Source: CSBr16-57R1 sp041163265 (GTDB lineage Bacteria; Actinomycetota; Nitriliruptoria; Nitriliruptorales; Nitriliruptoraceae). Taken from it: DNA of 8,181 bases. The stretch covers positions 1 to 8,181 of the forward strand of contig JBEARL010000055.1 in NCBI GenBank assembly GCA_041163265.1, written 5' to 3'. The translations under genes were made by a program, and so were the position numbers. The notes below the pieces were generated by a model. It was not told where the DNA came from. It made no database searches and saw only the letters and a list, made by a program, of their open reading frames with translations. This document shows positions 6,380 to 8,181 of this stretch, in pieces (the first letter of the stretch is position 1; every line of letters begins with the position of its first letter).

Positions 6380-7384
6380 ATGACCGTCCGCGTCGCCATC
6401 AACGGCTTCGGCCGCATCGGCCGCAACCTGCTGCGGGCCGTCCGCGAGCAGGGGGTGGACGTCGAGATCGTCGCCCTCAACGACCTCACGGACCCGCGGA
6501 CCCTCGCGCACCTGCTGAAGTACGACAGCGTCCATCGCCGGTTCCCCGGCGAGGTCGCGGTCGACGGGGGCGACCTCGTCATCGACGGCCGGACGGTCCG
6601 CGTCCTCTCCGAGCGGGACCCCGGTGCCCTGCCGTGGGGCGAGCTCGGCGTGGACGTCGTCGTCGAGTCGACCGGCTTCTTCACCGAGCGCGACGGCGCG
6701 GCGAAGCACCTCACGGCCGGCGCGCGCAAGGTCATCATCTCGGCCCCCGCCAAGGGCGAGGACATCACGATCGTGATGGGGGCGAACGAGGGCCAGTACG
6801 ACCCCGCCTCGCACCACGTCATCTCGAACGCCTCCTGCACGACGAACTCCGTCGTGCCGATGGCGAAGGTCCTCCACGACGCCTTCGGCATCGCGCAGGG
6901 GCTGATGACGACGGTCCACGCGTACACCGGCGACCAGCGCATCCACGACGCGCCGCACGACGACCTGCGGCGGGCCCGCGCGGCCGCCCTCTCGATCGTG
7001 CCGACGACGACCGGTGCGGCTCGCGCGGCGGCGCTCGCCCTGCCCGAGCTGAAGGGCCGTCTCGACGGCATGGCCCTCCGCGTCCCGATCCCCGACGGCT
7101 CGGTCACCGACCTCTCGCTGGTCCTCGAGCGCGACGTGACGGCCGCCGACGTGAACGCGGCGATGCGTGCGGCGGCCGAGGGGCCGCTGCGCGGCGTGCT
7201 CGAGTACTGCGAGGACCCGATCGTCTCGATCGACATCGTCGGGAACCCGCACAGCTGCGTCTTCGACTCGCTGGCGACGATGGCCTCGGGGCGGCTGGTG
7301 AAGGTCCTCGGCTGGTACGACAACGAGTGGGGCTACTCCTGCCGCCTCGCCGAGCTGACCGCCCTGGTGGCCGCTCGCCTGTGA
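6380..7384 (+). CDS. gap: glyceraldehyde-3-phosphate dehydrogenase, type I
   Basis: Oxidises and phosphorylates glyceraldehyde 3-phosphate to 1,3-bisphosphoglycerate in the cytoplasm. The 334 residues are the usual length. The Rossmann nucleotide fold is shown by INGFGRIG (7-14) and ALNDLTD (D36, equivalent to Asp32 in Bacillus numbering, which favours NAD over NADP). The catalytic site is SNASCTTN with C153, with the partner histidine in TTVHAYTGDQ (H180). The conserved DLRRAR and PTTTGAA follow, and the C-terminus has WYDNEWGYS (N315-S320). In the cofactor-contact segment the usual Leu-Pro is Ala-Pro (A191-P192). It has an ATG start with a good Shine-Dalgarno, the only ATG start in the window. 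It follows whiA after a 43-base spacer, and its stop overlaps the pgk start, so gap and pgk form a glycolytic unit. The direction is probably glycolytic, though the enzyme also serves gluconeogenesis. Confidence 0.97.
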   Translation: MTVRVAINGFGRIGRNLLRAVREQGVDVEIVALNDLTDPRTLAHLLKYDSVHRRFPGEVAVDGGDLVIDGRTVRVLSERDPGALPWGELGVDVVVESTGFFTERDGAAKHLTAGARKVIISAPAKGEDITIVMGANEGQYDPASHHVISNASCTTNSVVPMAKVLHDAFGIAQGLMTTVHAYTGDQRIHDAPHDDLRRARAAALSIVPTTTGAARAAALALPELKGRLDGMALRVPIPDGSVTDLSLVLERDVTAADVNAAMRAAAEGPLRGVLEYCEDPIVSIDIVGNPHSCVFDSLATMASGRLVKVLGWYDNEWGYSCRLAELTALVAARL

Positions 7385-8181
7385 CCGTCCCGCTCCTGCG
7401 CGGGATCCCGACCCTCGACGACCTCGGGGCGGGGGACCGGCGCGTCCTCGTGCGCGCGGACCTCAACGTCCCGCTCCGTGACGGCGAGGTCGCCGACGAG
7501 CTTCGCATCACGGCCAGCCTCCCCACCCTGCGCGAGCTCCTCGCGGGCGGCGCCGCCCTGGTCGTCTGCTCGCACCTCGGGCGTCCGGACGGGCCCGGCG
7601 CGCCGGGGACGTCGCTGGCGCCGGTCGCCGCCCGCCTCGCCGCGCACCTCGGCCGTCCGGTCGCGCTGAGCGCCGACGTCGCCGGACCGGACGCGGCGGC
7701 GCGCGCGGCGGCGCTGGCACCGGGGGAGGTGCTGCTCCTCGAGAACCTGCGCTGGGAGGCGGGGGAGACGAAGGGCGACGAGGGCCTCGCGCGGCGGCTC
7801 GCAGCCCTGGCCGACGTCTACGTCGACGACGCGTTCGGCGCGGCCCACCGCGCCCACGCCTCGGTCAGCGGCGTCCCCCACCTGATCCCTGGCTACGCCG
7901 GGCGCCTGCTCGCGCGCGAGGTCGAGGTCCTCGGCGGGCTGCGCGACGAGCCGGCGCGGCCCTACGTCGCGGTGCTCGGCGGGGCGAAGGTCAGCGACAA
8001 GCTCGTCGTCCTCGCCCGGCTGCTCGAACGCGTCGACGTGCTCGCCGTCGGCGGCGCGATGGCCTCGACGTTCCTCCTCGCCGAGGGTCACGCCGTGGGC
8101 ACCTCCCGGGTCGAGGAGGACCGCGTGGCCGAGGTCGCGGCCCTCGTCGCCGCCGCCCGCGCGCGCGGGGTCGAGGTCATC
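7381..8181 (+). CDS. pgk: phosphoglycerate kinase (5' part; runs off the window)
   Basis: Transfers phosphate from 1,3-bisphosphoglycerate to ADP, giving ATP and 3-phosphoglycerate, the step after GAPDH. The frame is open from the GTG at 7381 to the window end: 267 residues of the usual ~395-400, so about 130 C-terminal residues with most of the nucleotide-binding domain are missing. Visible motifs are RVLVRADLNVPL (21-32), SHLGRP (64-69), LLENLRW (119-125), YVDDAFGAAHRAHAS (147-161), LGGAKVSDK (199-207) and then GGAMASTF. The basic and Asp residues of the 3-phosphoglycerate site (R25, D27, N29, H65, R68, R124, R157) are present. The GTG overlaps the gap stop as GTGA; only a weak GGTGG (7366-7370), 10 bases upstream, could serve as Shine-Dalgarno, so coupling to gap is likely. 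Gene order in relatives predicts tpi downstream. Confidence 0.96.
   Translation, partial: MTVPLLRGIPTLDDLGAGDRRVLVRADLNVPLRDGEVADELRITASLPTLRELLAGGAALVVCSHLGRPDGPGAPGTSLAPVAARLAAHLGRPVALSADVAGPDAAARAAALAPGEVLLLENLRWEAGETKGDEGLARRLAALADVYVDDAFGAAHRAHASVSGVPHLIPGYAGRLLAREVEVLGGLRDEPARPYVAVLGGAKVSDKLVVLARLLERVDVLAVGGAMASTFLLAEGHAVGTSRVEEDRVAEVAALVAAARARGVEVI

Noticed and set aside
5410..7323. Long open frame on the - strand across whiA and gap, 637 codons
   Set aside because: Shadow frame for the same reason; the + strand encodes WhiA and a clear GAPDH with its catalytic residues.
158..8148. Repeated word GTCGCGGCCCT at many places
   Set aside because: All copies checked are in frame as Val-Ala-Ala-Leu codons in different genes, so this is codon bias and not a repeat family.

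Overview
The window is a gene-dense stretch of a very G+C-rich bacterial chromosome (roughly three quarters G+C by eye, with third codon positions almost all G or C). All seven genes lie on the + strand with almost no intergenic DNA. The order is uvrA (3' part), uvrC, rapZ, yvcK, whiA, gap, pgk (5' part). This matches the conserved actinobacterial neighbourhood known from Streptomyces (uvrA, uvrC, rapZ, yvcK, whiA, gap, pgk, tpi), here in a tightly compacted form. The order and composition point to Actinomycetota. The divergent WhiA, the heavy use of CTC for leucine and the direct uvrA-uvrC contact suggest a deep-branching class (Nitriliruptoria, Acidimicrobiia or Thermoleophilia-like) rather than Streptomyces or Mycobacterium, but the class cannot be fixed from this window alone.

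Layout: 1-1660 is the last ~552 codons of uvrA. After 5 bases, uvrC runs 1666-3552. rapZ (3549-4466), yvcK (4463-5365) and whiA (5362-6336) follow, each beginning with a GTG that overlaps the preceding TGA as GTGA. A 43-base spacer (6337-6379) is the only real intergenic gap. It carries the only A+T-leaning hexamer of the promoter type (TAGCGT) and a clear Shine-Dalgarno. gap (6380-7384) is the only gene with an ATG start. pgk starts at 7381, again by a GTGA overlap, and runs off the end at 8181.

How the genes fit together: uvrA and uvrC supply two of the three UvrABC nucleotide-excision-repair subunits (uvrB is not in the window). rapZ and yvcK encode proteins that in other bacteria sense amino-sugar metabolites and adjust the supply of cell-wall precursors. 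whiA encodes the LAGLIDADG-derived DNA-binding regulator tied to division or sporulation. gap and pgk encode two consecutive lower-glycolysis enzymes. Most junctions imply translational coupling, so the window is probably one long transcript, or two with a second start before gap.

No mobile element, CRISPR array, RNA gene, toxin, defence system or other exotic locus was found. The points worth a second look are finer-grained: the run of identical GTGA junctions, a WhiA with a shortened C-terminal recognition segment, a RapZ without the basic C-terminal tail, the promoter-like whiA-gap spacer, and the strong enrichment of CTCGAG.
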